Below, piece by piece: positions 29,195 through 38,540 of a stretch of 64,000 nt of DNA (positions are counted from its first letter, which is position 1; each line of letters starts with the position of its first letter). Where the stretch lies: NCBI RefSeq assembly GCF_020523625.1, contig NZ_JAJAQH010000003.1, positions 1 through 64,000 on the forward strand, given 5' to 3'. A model generated the notes under the pieces. The model searched no databases. It had not been told where the DNA came from and saw only the letters and a program-made list of their open reading frames with translations. The position numbers and the translations under genes are program-made. Origin of the DNA: Methylovorus menthalis. GTDB lineage: Bacteria; Pseudomonadota; Gammaproteobacteria; Burkholderiales; Methylophilaceae.

Positions 29195-29501
29195 GCGAAT
29201 CCTTCACAACTGTTCTTAAGTTCACGACTCTTGGTTACGAACGTTCTTGGGCTTATTCAGATGGCAGGCCAACACGACCTGCCACGACCATGAATACCAG
29301 CATGAACCATGCCAGCAAGCGTCTGCTGAGCCTGTTTTCAGGCTGCGGGGGAATAGCGTGGTACTGCTCTCAGCCAGCGCATACCAGGAGTGAAGACTAA
29401 CTTGGTTTGAGGTATGCGCCGGACATGAGCTTTAAAGCGCTTTATAGGGTCTTCTTTAAAAGGGTATCCATCGTTTTAAAGAGGACGTTAATTGCAGTGA
29501 C
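29195..29501. other. Gene-free gap with inverted repeats
   Basis: I see no convincing gene in these 307 bases. A 36-codon frame on the plus strand (29291-29401) has no ribosome binding site. The region holds an inverted repeat GCGCATACC (29377-29385) with GGTATGCGC (29411-29419), a short hairpin AGCCTG-TTTT-CAGGCT (29329-29344) and three TTTAAA-containing words between 29430 and 29482. On the minus strand it separates the end of the nitrate operon from the transglutaminase cluster, so it should contain that cluster's promoter and perhaps a terminator. Confidence 0.6.
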
Positions 29502-29807
29502 TTAACGACCCTTGCCACTCATGGAGCCGCGGTTGTAATCCTTGTCGCCTTGTGGAATACAACGACCAAAGCCGAGGAAGCCGCCTTGCATATTGGATGG
29601 GCAACCCTGGTTTTCAGGAAACTGCTTGGCGATTTCCTTGGCTTCTGCTGCTTTGGCGGTATCCAAAAACTCCCAGCGGCCGTTCGGGTGCAGTACGATT
29701 TTCTCGCCCTTGTCGGTGGTGCCGGTGATGTCTTGTGGCTCACTGTCGGCGGCATGGGCAAAAGGAGTGAGGGCGGCCAGTAACAGGCCGAGGTAAACGA
29801 ATTTCAT
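29502..29807 (-). CDS. Small secreted protein of unknown function
   Basis: The 101-residue product has a clear Sec signal peptide (MKFVYLGLLLAALTPFAHA, cleavage after AHA) and a small mature part with ITGTTDKGEKIVLHPNGRWEF, resembling short beta-strand motifs of DUF3157-like proteins, followed by a Gly-rich, two-Cys tail. AAGGA precedes the ATG. It starts 15 bases after the nasA stop on the same strand with no terminator between, so it may be the last gene of the nitrate operon, or merely downstream of it. Confidence 0.7.
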   Translation of the reverse strand: MKFVYLGLLLAALTPFAHAADSEPQDITGTTDKGEKIVLHPNGRWEFLDTAKAAEAKEIAKQFPENQGCPSNMQGGFLGFGRCIPQGDKDYNRGSMSGKGR

Positions 29808-29822
29808 GGATTGTCCTTATGG

Positions 29823-32537
29823 TTAAGCGGCAGTTCTGCCGTGCAGTTGTACCAGTTTTTTCAGTTCGGGCACGCATGAGCCGCATTGCGTACCGCACTT
29901 GAGCTTGTTTTGCAGGGTAATGAAATCAGCGCCCATCTGTATGGTATCAATAATTTCGTTCTCTGCCACATTCAGACAATTGCACACGATCTTGCCGCGA
30001 CTCCTTTGGCCAGTGGGCGGTGCACTCAGCGGCGCCAGTGCCCAGCGTCGCAGCTCATCGCTGAGCTGGCCTTCTGACATCACTTCGCGCAGCCATTCGG
30101 CCGCCAGGGTTTCGCCTATCAGCCGCACACCAGTCACTTGCTGGCGCCCGGTCTCGGCGTCGGGTTCCACCAGAATACGCTTGCTGATGCCGCGCCGCGC
30201 ATCCTGATAATTCAGCATGGGCGCGCCCTCTGTCATGCCCAGCAGCGCATCCAGCGCGTCAATCACCGCTGCATCGGGTGCCGCATGGTGCGCTGCCTGC
30301 AGCACGACCATGCCGTTGCCGCGCCCATAGAGCCCGCAACTTGCATAGTCGAAACCGGGCAGCAGGCGGCGAATCGCTTCCAGCAAGTGCATGTCGTCGC
30401 AGTTGCGCATCACGGTCATCTGCCATGCCAGCTCGACTTTTTCCAGCTTGACGGCAGTGTGCTTGAGTTCGGGCTGGCGCGAGGTTTTGTCAAAAGCGGA
30501 TGGCATGAGCGCATTGCAGCCCAGCCCGCTCATGAACTGGCTGCCCCAGTGCATGGGAATAAAACTCTGAGCCGGCTGTATTTCATCCGAAGGCTGCGCG
30601 CGCAGGGTCAGGCTGCCACGCTTGTTGCTCACCTTGACCAGGTCGCCCGATTTGATCTGGCGCCTCTCCATATCTTGCTGGTTGAGCGAGATCACCGGCT
30701 CATCCACATGGTTGAACAGCTGGGCCACGGTTCCTGTGCGACTCATGCCATGCCACTGGTCGCGCAGGCGGCCGGTGAGCAAATGCAGGGGTAACCGCGC
30801 ATCGGTTTTGTCGGCAGTGGGCTTGTAATGCGCAATATGGAATTGGGCGCGGCCATCCGGTTTGGGGAAAATGCCATCGCTGTACAAGCGTTGTAAGCCA
30901 GTACTTACCTTCTCGCCAAGCGGCCACTGCTGTGGACCTTGCTCATCCAGCTGCTGATAGCTGAGGCCCGTGATATCCAGATCGCGCCCCCGGGTCGATT
31001 CGCGATGCTCATTGAAAATGGTCTCTGGCACCAGGTAGTTGAACAGCGTGCTTGCCTTGCCCAATCGTTGCTCCAGACGCTGGGCAAAGTCGACCACGAT
31101 CTCCCAGTCATGGCGGGCCGCTCCCGGTTTGGCTACCGCAGGGGTGATGTGGGTAATGCGCCGCTCCGAGTTGGTGACGGTGCCTTCTTTCTCGCCCCAA
31201 CTGGTGGCGGGCAGCACGACGTCGGCATAAATATTCGTATCGGTATTGCCATAGGCATCTTGCAATACCACCAACTCGGCATTATCCAGCGCGGCTCGCA
31301 CATGGTTGAGGTCAGGCATGGAATGCGCCGGATTGGTGCAGGCAATCCAGATTGCCTTGATTTCGCCTGATTTCAGGGCATCGAACATTTCCACGGCGGT
31401 CTTGCCGGGTTTTGCGGGAACATCGTCTACGCCCCACAAGGCGGCAACCTCGGCGCGATGCTCGGGATTATCCAGATCACGATGTCCGGAAAGCAGATTG
31501 GCCATGCCACCCACCTCACGGCCGCCCATGGCATTGGGCTGACCCGTGAGTGAAAAGGGCCCGGCGCCCGGTTTGCCGATCTGCCCGGTGGCAAGATGCA
31601 GGTTGATGAGCGCGGCATTTTTATCGCTGCCGTGGATGGATTGGTTGAGCCCCATGCAATACATCGAAAGTGAGGGACCACTACCAAACCATTTGGCAGC
31701 CGTCACCAGATCGGCCTCGCGAATGCCGCAAATGTCCGCCACCATCTTCGGCGTGTATTCGCGTACGGTTTCCTTGAGCGCATCAAAGCCGTTGGTGTGC
31801 TCGCGGATAAAGGTCTGATCGAGCATGCCTTCCCACAGCATGATGTGCAGCATGCCGTTGAACAGGGCAACGTCGGTGCCCGGCTGGATTGCCAGATGCA
31901 GGTCGGCCGCATTGGCGGTGTCGGTGCGGCGTGGGTCCACTACCACTATCTTCATGTCCGGGTTGCGTGCCTTGGCATCTTCAATCCGGCGAAAAATAAT
32001 GGGGTGGGCGTAGGCGGTGTTTGAGCCCGCGATGAAGAGACAGCGGGTATGGTCTATGTCTTCATAGCAGGCGGGCGGGGCATCGGCGCCCAGCGTCAGT
32101 TTGTACCCACTGACGGCCGAACTCATGCACAGGCGCGAATTGGTATCGACGTTGTTAGTGCCGATCAAGCCCTTGGCCAGTTTGTTGAAGACGTAATAAT
32201 CCTCGGTCAGCAACTGACCGGAGATATAAAACGCGACGCTGTCCGGCCCGTGCTGACGTATGGTGTCGGCAAAGCGGTCCGCCACATGGTCAAGTGCCGT
32301 ATCCCAATCTGTGGGCTGGCGCGGCGCCTGACGGCTGGTGCGCAATTCGGGTTGCAATACGCGAGTATCCAGCTTGGCCGTGAGGTGCAGCGTGGAGCCT
32401 TTGGTGCATAGACGGCCGAAATTGGCAGGATGATCGGGGTCGCCGCGCACGCCGGTAATGCGGTCATCTTCACTGGAGATGATCACGCCGCAGCCGACGC
32501 CGCAGTAACAACAAGTGGATCTGGTTTCTTTTAGCAT
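29823..32537 (-). CDS. nasA: Assimilatory nitrate reductase, molybdenum catalytic subunit
   Basis: NasA (904 residues) reduces nitrate to nitrite in the cytoplasm with molybdopterin guanine dinucleotide. The N-terminal 4Fe-4S ligands are in CCYCGVGC and LCTKGS (residues about 9-50), the molybdopterin oxidoreductase body and dinucleotide-binding domain follow, and the C-terminus carries a BFD-like [2Fe-2S] domain with four Cys in CNCLNVAENE and KCGTQCGSC. That domain is also found on Klebsiella NasA and probably receives electrons. It is the last enzyme gene of the nitrate operon; I see no separate NasC-like reductase nearby, so the electron donor is undefined. Confidence 0.95.
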   Translation of the reverse strand: MLKETRSTCCYCGVGCGVIISSEDDRITGVRGDPDHPANFGRLCTKGSTLHLTAKLDTRVLQPELRTSRQAPRQPTDWDTALDHVADRFADTIRQHGPDSVAFYISGQLLTEDYYVFNKLAKGLIGTNNVDTNSRLCMSSAVSGYKLTLGADAPPACYEDIDHTRCLFIAGSNTAYAHPIIFRRIEDAKARNPDMKIVVVDPRRTDTANAADLHLAIQPGTDVALFNGMLHIMLWEGMLDQTFIREHTNGFDALKETVREYTPKMVADICGIREADLVTAAKWFGSGPSLSMYCMGLNQSIHGSDKNAALINLHLATGQIGKPGAGPFSLTGQPNAMGGREVGGMANLLSGHRDLDNPEHRAEVAALWGVDDVPAKPGKTAVEMFDALKSGEIKAIWIACTNPAHSMPDLNHVRAALDNAELVVLQDAYGNTDTNIYADVVLPATSWGEKEGTVTNSERRITHITPAVAKPGAARHDWEIVVDFAQRLEQRLGKASTLFNYLVPETIFNEHRESTRGRDLDITGLSYQQLDEQGPQQWPLGEKVSTGLQRLYSDGIFPKPDGRAQFHIAHYKPTADKTDARLPLHLLTGRLRDQWHGMSRTGTVAQLFNHVDEPVISLNQQDMERRQIKSGDLVKVSNKRGSLTLRAQPSDEIQPAQSFIPMHWGSQFMSGLGCNALMPSAFDKTSRQPELKHTAVKLEKVELAWQMTVMRNCDDMHLLEAIRRLLPGFDYASCGLYGRGNGMVVLQAAHHAAPDAAVIDALDALLGMTEGAPMLNYQDARRGISKRILVEPDAETGRQQVTGVRLIGETLAAEWLREVMSEGQLSDELRRWALAPLSAPPTGQRSRGKIVCNCLNVAENEIIDTIQMGADFITLQNKLKCGTQCGSCVPELKKLVQLHGRTAA

Positions 32538-32673
32538 GATTCTGGGTACCGCTGGTTAACGCCAACGCTGCATGACAGGGTCGACAGCGCCTGCGGATGA
32601 CAGGCCATCCTCGCGGCTGAAATTATCCTTGCATGATGGCGTTGCATGATCAAAAGCCTGTGCCGTGCCGTCT

Positions 32674-32988
32674 TCAGGACGGAATGTCCAGAAATACCAT
32701 GCCGTCTTCAACCTTGACGGCGAAGCAGGCGGTTTCGCCGACATCCGGCTCTTCTGCCTTGCCGTCGATCAGGCTGATTTTCCAGCTATGCAGCGGGCAG
32801 GCCACCTTGTCACCATACACAATACCTTGCGACAGCGGGCCACCTTTATGCGGGCAGCTATTGTTCAGGGCAAACACGCGGTCATCCTCGGTGCGGAACA
32901 CGCCGATGTCGCCCTTGGCTGTGCGCACCACGCGCGAACCCAGCTTGGGGATGTCGGTCAGGGGGGCAATTTTGGTCCAGGTACTCAT
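32674..32988 (-). CDS. nirD: Nitrite reductase small subunit, Rieske type
   Basis: NirD (104 residues) is the small partner of NirB. It keeps all Rieske [2Fe-2S] ligands, CPHKGG and CPLHSW (C-X-H and C-X2-H), which many enteric NirD proteins lack. I chose the ATG at 32988 because a GGAG site lies six bases upstream; the open frame extends to 33162 but the extra residues are not conserved. It lies away from nirB, beyond narK and the kinase gene, 104 bases after the kinase stop and 136 bases before nasA. Confidence 0.92.
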   Translation of the reverse strand: MSTWTKIAPLTDIPKLGSRVVRTAKGDIGVFRTEDDRVFALNNSCPHKGGPLSQGIVYGDKVACPLHSWKISLIDGKAEEPDVGETACFAVKVEDGMVFLDIPS

Positions 32989-33092
32989 AAAAAACTCCAA
33001 ATCAAGAGATGGCAACGCAACAACAAAAACACAAAACGTACTAACAAAAACTTGACAAGCCGCTGTCCTGCACGCGCCTAAACCCGGCGGTA

Positions 33093-34787
33093 TTACGAGA
33101 CGATCAACAAGTACAGCAGCATGAAATTCACCATTAACGATACCAGCGCAATCCACTGCCATTTCACCAGTCGCGCCCGGGCAATCAGCGGTGTGCGTGG
33201 TGGCGGCAAAATCGGCCGGGTTTCGCCTATTTCCAATGCCAGCAGCATTTCTTCGGCGGTTTCAAAACGCTGCTCGGGCAGGCGGGCAACCGCTTTCAGC
33301 AGTATGTTTTCCAGCCAGCGCGGAATCTCCGGCCGATAACGTGTCGGCGGCACCGGCTCGCCAAAGCGCGGATGCTGAAAAGGCTCAATCTCGCCATAGG
33401 GGTATTTGCGCGTCAGCAGGTAATACAGGGTGACGCCCGCCGCATAAAGATCGCTGCTGACGGAGGCGCCTGCGCCATCAAACAGCTCGGGTGCCATAAA
33501 GCTCGGCGTGCCGGGGTTATCCATACTGGCGATATGGCCGGTCACCGGGCTTAGTGCCACGCCCAGATCGAGTATGCGCAGACGCTGATCCATCGCCATG
33601 TGCAGATTGGCTGGCTTGATATCGCGATGCAGTATCTGCAAACGGTGCAGGGCACCCAGGCCGCGCAGCAGGGCAATGCCAATGCCGGTAATGCCCGCGG
33701 TGGTGAAGTGATGGCCATTGTCCAGCCGATGTTGCAGGGTGGCGCCTTCATGCCAGCTCATCACGTAATACAGCTGGCTGCGTTGCTCGGCGGTCAGCGG
33801 CAGCACTTGTGGCAGGTATTGTGATACCACGCGCTTGGCCAGCCATTCTTCATTGAGCAAGGCCTGGCAGCTGTCGCGGTCTTCCGCCAGCAGCGGTTGC
33901 AGGGTTTTCAGCACCCACAGCTGACCGGTGATGCGGTGGCGCACTTTGTAGATCAGGCTGGCGCGCGATTCATGCAGCACGCTCAGCACTTCAAACTGAT
34001 CAATCGCTTCGCCCGTTTTCATCTTGGGCGGTACCCGCAGGTGGCGGTGCTCGGCCAGCAGGTCAGTGAGGGTTTCCTCGCCCAGTTGCACCACATGCGC
34101 GGCCAGCACGGTGGCATTGTCGTGGCCGCCCTGGGCAATCGCCAGTCGGGTCAGCTCATCGCAGATTAGCTGCGGGTTATCGTAAAGCCCCATTACCTGA
34201 TGCAGCGTCGGCTGGTCCAGCACATCCCATACACCATCGCTCATCAGCGCATACACATCGCCTACCTGCAGGGCGCCATCGGCATAGTCGACAGACAAAT
34301 GCTGATCCAGTCCGATGGCCCGTTTCAATACATGCCGCATGTCGGGCCGCTCCCACACATGGTCGGTAGTGAGCTGTTGCAGCTCGCCATTGCGCAGACG
34401 ATAGATGCGGGTGTCGCCCACGTGCGCCGAGTAAAACCGCTGTCCGCGAAACACCAGCAGCGACAAAGTGCTGGCCATGCCAGCAAAGTCCTTGTGCTGG
34501 GCGGCTTGCGCCAGCAGCCAGCGATTGGCGGCGGTGATCACCTTGTCCAGCGCGCTATGCACTTCCCAGGTATCGGGCGTGGCGTAGTAGTCAGACAAGA
34601 TACTGCGTACCGTCATTTCGGCAGCTTCGCGCCCACCAGCATTGCCGCTGACACCATCGGCCAGGGCGATCAGCGCACCCTTGGTCTGCAGCTGCATGCC
34701 GACCGGCGTCACCATGCCCGCAAAATCCTCATTGCGTTCACGCGGGCCGGTGGCCGTGCTTTGGCCGAGCAGCAATTGCAGTGACAT
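33093..34787 (-). CDS. PP2C phosphatase and Ser/Thr kinase fusion, membrane-anchored
   Basis: The 564-residue product has an N-terminal PP2C phosphatase (about residues 1-240) with metal-site motifs RERNEDFAG, LADGVSGNAGG, MSDGVWDV and GGHDNATVL, a Ser/Thr kinase domain (about 270-520) with the beta-3 Lys in WVLKTL, catalytic LHRDIKPANLHM, DLG in place of DFG and GTPSFMAPE, and a C-terminal membrane helix (about 545-563). The glycine loop is degenerate, but the catalytic residues look complete. It lies between narK (10-base gap) and nirD in the nitrate operon. Proteins of this layout are found in nitrate assimilation loci of other proteobacteria; the target is unknown and control of uptake or reduction is my inference. 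Confidence 0.9.
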   Translation of the reverse strand: MSLQLLLGQSTATGPRERNEDFAGMVTPVGMQLQTKGALIALADGVSGNAGGREAAEMTVRSILSDYYATPDTWEVHSALDKVITAANRWLLAQAAQHKDFAGMASTLSLLVFRGQRFYSAHVGDTRIYRLRNGELQQLTTDHVWERPDMRHVLKRAIGLDQHLSVDYADGALQVGDVYALMSDGVWDVLDQPTLHQVMGLYDNPQLICDELTRLAIAQGGHDNATVLAAHVVQLGEETLTDLLAEHRHLRVPPKMKTGEAIDQFEVLSVLHESRASLIYKVRHRITGQLWVLKTLQPLLAEDRDSCQALLNEEWLAKRVVSQYLPQVLPLTAEQRSQLYYVMSWHEGATLQHRLDNGHHFTTAGITGIGIALLRGLGALHRLQILHRDIKPANLHMAMDQRLRILDLGVALSPVTGHIASMDNPGTPSFMAPELFDGAGASVSSDLYAAGVTLYYLLTRKYPYGEIEPFQHPRFGEPVPPTRYRPEIPRWLENILLKAVARLPEQRFETAEEMLLALEIGETRPILPPPRTPLIARARLVKWQWIALVSLMVNFMLLYLLIVS

Positions 34788-34797
34788 GGAAAGAAGC

Positions 34798-36009
34798 CTA
34801 TACCTTGGCCGACGTCACGGCAGCCGAGCCCCAGGTGGTGCGCCAGCGTTTTTTGACGCTGGTGAGGCCGATGACCGCCAGGATGGCAAGGCCTGCAAAC
34901 ACGGTCAGCCCGATCTGGTAACTGCCCGTGACTTGCTTGGAATACCCGAGGCTGGAGGCCAGGTAAAAACCACCGACACCCCCGGCCATGCCCACCAGCC
35001 CAGTCATCACGCCGATTTCCTTGCGGAAACGTTGTGGTACCAGCTGGAACACAGCGCCATTGCCCATGCCCAGCGCCAGCATGGCAGCGATCACGACGGC
35101 CAGCCCGGCCACTTGTTGCGCGGGCCCAAAACTCAGCACGAACAGGAAAAACGCCGCGACGATATACATTACCGTTAGCGTGCGGATGCCACCGATGCGG
35201 TCAGCCAGATTGCCACCCAATGGGCGTACCAGCGAGCCAGCAAACACACAGGCTGCCGTAAAGTAACCGGCATGCACCGGCGACAGGCCATATTGATCGT
35301 GGAAATAAATGGTGAGCGACGATGCCATGCCAACAAAACCACCAAAGGTCACGCTGTAAAAGAACATGAACCACCAGGCATCGCGGTCTTTCAGCACCGC
35401 CACATACTGGCTGATGGACTTGGCGGCGGGAGCATCCGGCGCATCCTTGGCAAACATCATGTACACCACCAGCGCAAACCCCAGCGGGATCAGCGCCAGG
35501 CCGAACACATTGTTCCAGCCGAAGGCAATCGCCAGCCCGGGTGCAAACAGGGCGGCCAGCGCGGTACCGGAATTGCCTGCTCCGGCAATGCCCAGCGCCG
35601 TGCCCTGATGTTCAGGCGGATACCAGCGCGAAGCCAGCGGCAGCGCCACGGCAAAGGCCGCCCCGGCAAAGCCGAGAAACACGCCCAGCAGCAAAGTGTG
35701 CTGATAGCTGTGAATGCCATGCAGCCAGGCCACCAGTAGTGCGGCGATGACAATCAGTTGGCCGATCAGCCCGGCTTTTTTCGGTTTGATCTGATCCACC
35801 AGCACGCCCATGACGATGCGGAGCAGCGCCCCGGCCAGCACTGGCGTGGCGACCATCAGGCCTTTTTGCGCCGGTGTCAGTTGCAGGTCGGTGGCGATCT
35901 GCACCGCCAGTGGCCCCAGCAGTACCCAGACCATGAAGCTCAGGTCAAAGTACAGAAAGGATGAAAACAGGGTGGGCTTGTGCCCGGCCTGCCAGAAACT
36001 TGTTTGCAT
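34798..36009 (-). CDS. narK: Nitrate/nitrite transporter of the MFS (NarK/NasA) type
   Basis: This 403-residue, twelve-helix protein shows the nitrate signatures of the NNP family: AGAGNSGTALAALFAP (about residues 142-157) and GLVGMAGGVGGFYLAS (about 337-352). It probably takes up nitrate and may export nitrite. A GAGGAG site precedes the ATG. The operon also encodes an ABC-type nitrate importer, so two inner-membrane routes coexist. The narK symbol is a family label; in assimilation loci it is also called nasA or nrtP. Confidence 0.9.
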   Translation of the reverse strand: MQTSFWQAGHKPTLFSSFLYFDLSFMVWVLLGPLAVQIATDLQLTPAQKGLMVATPVLAGALLRIVMGVLVDQIKPKKAGLIGQLIVIAALLVAWLHGIHSYQHTLLLGVFLGFAGAAFAVALPLASRWYPPEHQGTALGIAGAGNSGTALAALFAPGLAIAFGWNNVFGLALIPLGFALVVYMMFAKDAPDAPAAKSISQYVAVLKDRDAWWFMFFYSVTFGGFVGMASSLTIYFHDQYGLSPVHAGYFTAACVFAGSLVRPLGGNLADRIGGIRTLTVMYIVAAFFLFVLSFGPAQQVAGLAVVIAAMLALGMGNGAVFQLVPQRFRKEIGVMTGLVGMAGGVGGFYLASSLGYSKQVTGSYQIGLTVFAGLAILAVIGLTSVKKRWRTTWGSAAVTSAKV

Positions 36010-36089
36010 GCGAATCTCCTCAGCAATACCAGGTACCCGCGTAGGCCCGGGCTATCAACAGCCCTGCCCCGCGCATGGCACGCGGTGCG

Positions 36090-38516
36090 TTAAACGGTAA
36101 TGGTGTCGAATTCCTTGTGCGTTTCGCGCTGGTTGGCACGCTCGGCCCAGGGGTCTGTAGCCCCTTGCAGGGCAAACATCAGCCGCTCATAGGCGGCCTT
36201 GCGGCCTTCGGCGTCTTCCAGAATGCGTTTCTTCACATAATCCAGTCCCACGCGTTCTATCCAGTGCACGGTGCGGTCGAGATAGCGCGCTTCTTCGCGG
36301 TAGATCTGGATAAAGGCGCCGGAATACTCGATGACTTCTTCCGCGGTTTTTACCTTGCACAGGAACTGCGCGACTTCGGTCTTGATACCGCCATTGCCGC
36401 CGACATAAATCTCCCAGCCAGAATCGACGCCGATCACGCCTACATCCTTGATGCCGGATTCGGCGCAGTTGCGCGGGCAGCCGGAGACGGCGAATTTCAC
36501 CTTGTGCGGCGCCCACATGTGGTCAAAGGCTTTTTCGATATCAATGCCAAGCTGGGTGGAGTTTTGCGTGCCAAAGCGGCAGAACTCGGAGCCGACGCAG
36601 GTTTTCACCGTGCGGATGCTCTTGCCATAGGCATAGCCAGATGGCATGTCGAGGTCTTTCCACATATCCAGCAGGTCTTCTTTCTTCACACCCAGCAAGT
36701 CAATACGCTGACCGCCGGTGACCTTGACCATGGGCACGGCGTACTTGTCGGCCACATCGGCAATCTTGCGCAGCTGGTCTGGCGTGGTGACGCCGCCGTA
36801 CATGCGGGGTACCACCGAGTAGGTGCCGTCTTTCTGGATATTGGCGTGAACTCTTTCATTAATAAATCTTGATTGCGGATCATCCTTGGCTTCGTGCGGC
36901 CAGGTGGAGATCAGGTAGTAGTTCAGTGCCGGGCGGCAGGTGGCGCAGCCATTCGGTGTGCGCCAGCCCATGCCCTTCATGGCATCGGGGATGCTGAGGT
37001 ATTTGTGCTTGCGGATTTCATCGCGCACTTCTTCATGATTGAAATCGCTGCAGCCACACACGGCCTTGGAAGTGGAAGGTGGCGCATAGCCACCGCCCAG
37101 CGTGGAAGCCAGAATCTGCTCGACCAGCCCGGTGCAGGAGCCACAGCTGGAGCCGGCCTTGGTCTGTTTCTTGACTTCATCAATGGTAAACAGGCCTTGG
37201 CTCTTGATCGCCTTGACGATGGAGCCCTTGCATACGCCATTGCAGCCGCAGACTTCCATCTCGTCGGTCATGCTGGAGGCTTTGTCCTGGCCCTGGTGGC
37301 CGGTATTGCCCAGGCTGTCCTGGCCGAACATCAGGTGGTCACGAATCTCGTGGATAGGCTTGCCATCGCGCAGCAGCTGGAAGTACCAGCTGCCGTCGGT
37401 GGTGTCGCCATAGAGCACGCTGCCAATGATTTTGTCATCTTTGATGACGAGTTTTTTGTAAACCCCGCCAACTGCATCGTGTAAAACAATTTCTTCGGCG
37501 CCGTCAGTCCCGCTGAAGTCGCCTGCCGAGAACAGATCAATGCCCGTCACCTTGAGCTTGGTGGAGGTGACGGAACCCTTGTAGAGGCCAATGCCGAAAT
37601 TGGCCAGGTGGGTGGCGCAGACTTTTGCCATCTCAAACAAGGGGGCAACCAGGCCATAGCTGATGCCGCGGTGCGCCACGCATTCGCCCACGGAGTAAAT
37701 GCGGGGGTCATAGGTTTGCATGGTGTCATTGACCACAATGCCGCGGTTGCAATGAATGCCTGCCGATTCGGCCAGCGCATAGTTGGGGCGTATGCCCACC
37801 GCCATCACCACCAGGTCGGCGGCAATCTCGCTGCCATCCTTGAAACGTACGCCGATCACACGGCCGTTTTTACCCAGAATCTGCTCCGTGTGTTTTTCCA
37901 GCAGAAAGCTTAGGCCCTTGGCTTCCAGTGATTTTTGCAGCATCTTGCCAGCGGTCTTGTCCAGCTGGCGTTCCAGCAGCCAGCCGCCGATATGCACTAC
38001 GGTGACTTCCATGCCCTGAATCTTGAGGCCATTGGCGGCTTCAAGCCCCAGCAGGCCGCCGCCAATCACCACCGCATGCTTGTGCGTTTTGGCGGTGTCT
38101 ATCATGGTATCTACGTCTTTAATGTCGCGGAAACCGATCACACCATCCAGCTCCTTGCCGGGAATCGGCAGCATGAACGGTGTCGAGCCAGTGGCCAGCA
38201 GCATGCGGTCGTATTCGGCCTCGGTGCCATCTTCGGCATAGGCAATGCGGCGCGTGCGGTCTATCTTCGCAATGCGTTTGCCGGTATGCAGCGTGATGTT
38301 GTGCTCGGCATACCACTCGCGTGTATTCAGGATGATGTCATCGATGGTCTGCTCGCCCGCCAATACGGGGGACAGCATGATGCGGTTGTAATTGGGGTGC
38401 GGCTCATCGCCAAACACGGTGATTTCATAGAGATCCGGGGCTATCTTAAGCAGCTCTTCTACGGTTCTCATGCCAGCCATGCCATTGCCGACGACGACCA
38501 GTTTCATTTTCTTCAT
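36090..38516 (-). CDS. nirB: NAD(P)H-dependent nitrite reductase large subunit
   Basis: NirB reduces nitrite to ammonium with six electrons from NAD(P)H. In order, it has an FAD/NAD-binding oxidoreductase half (VVVGNGMAG, VVIGGGLLGLEAANGL), two BFD-like [2Fe-2S] modules (CGCNGVCKGS with GSSCGSCTG, then CGCSDF with NGCATCRP), and the siroheme/4Fe-4S domain with ligands TCVGSEFCRFG and CPRNCAESG. I chose the ATG at 38516 (808 residues), nine bases from AGGAG; the ATG at 38520-38522 is only three bases from it. It follows cobA, which supplies the siroheme precursor. Confidence 0.95.
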   Translation of the reverse strand: MKKMKLVVVGNGMAGMRTVEELLKIAPDLYEITVFGDEPHPNYNRIMLSPVLAGEQTIDDIILNTREWYAEHNITLHTGKRIAKIDRTRRIAYAEDGTEAEYDRMLLATGSTPFMLPIPGKELDGVIGFRDIKDVDTMIDTAKTHKHAVVIGGGLLGLEAANGLKIQGMEVTVVHIGGWLLERQLDKTAGKMLQKSLEAKGLSFLLEKHTEQILGKNGRVIGVRFKDGSEIAADLVVMAVGIRPNYALAESAGIHCNRGIVVNDTMQTYDPRIYSVGECVAHRGISYGLVAPLFEMAKVCATHLANFGIGLYKGSVTSTKLKVTGIDLFSAGDFSGTDGAEEIVLHDAVGGVYKKLVIKDDKIIGSVLYGDTTDGSWYFQLLRDGKPIHEIRDHLMFGQDSLGNTGHQGQDKASSMTDEMEVCGCNGVCKGSIVKAIKSQGLFTIDEVKKQTKAGSSCGSCTGLVEQILASTLGGGYAPPSTSKAVCGCSDFNHEEVRDEIRKHKYLSIPDAMKGMGWRTPNGCATCRPALNYYLISTWPHEAKDDPQSRFINERVHANIQKDGTYSVVPRMYGGVTTPDQLRKIADVADKYAVPMVKVTGGQRIDLLGVKKEDLLDMWKDLDMPSGYAYGKSIRTVKTCVGSEFCRFGTQNSTQLGIDIEKAFDHMWAPHKVKFAVSGCPRNCAESGIKDVGVIGVDSGWEIYVGGNGGIKTEVAQFLCKVKTAEEVIEYSGAFIQIYREEARYLDRTVHWIERVGLDYVKKRILEDAEGRKAAYERLMFALQGATDPWAERANQRETHKEFDTITV

Positions 38517-38540
38517 ACTCATTCTCCTACCTCTTGAAAA

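Noticed and set aside
29291-29401. 36-codon frame in the gap, with a vaguely lipobox-like SGC
   Set aside because: There is no ribosome binding site, no true signal peptide and no conserved feature.
36075-36872. Plus-strand open frame of 265 codons opposite nirB
   Set aside because: It lies wholly over the siroheme domain of nirB, whose Cys ligands are clear; no ribosome binding site is seen.
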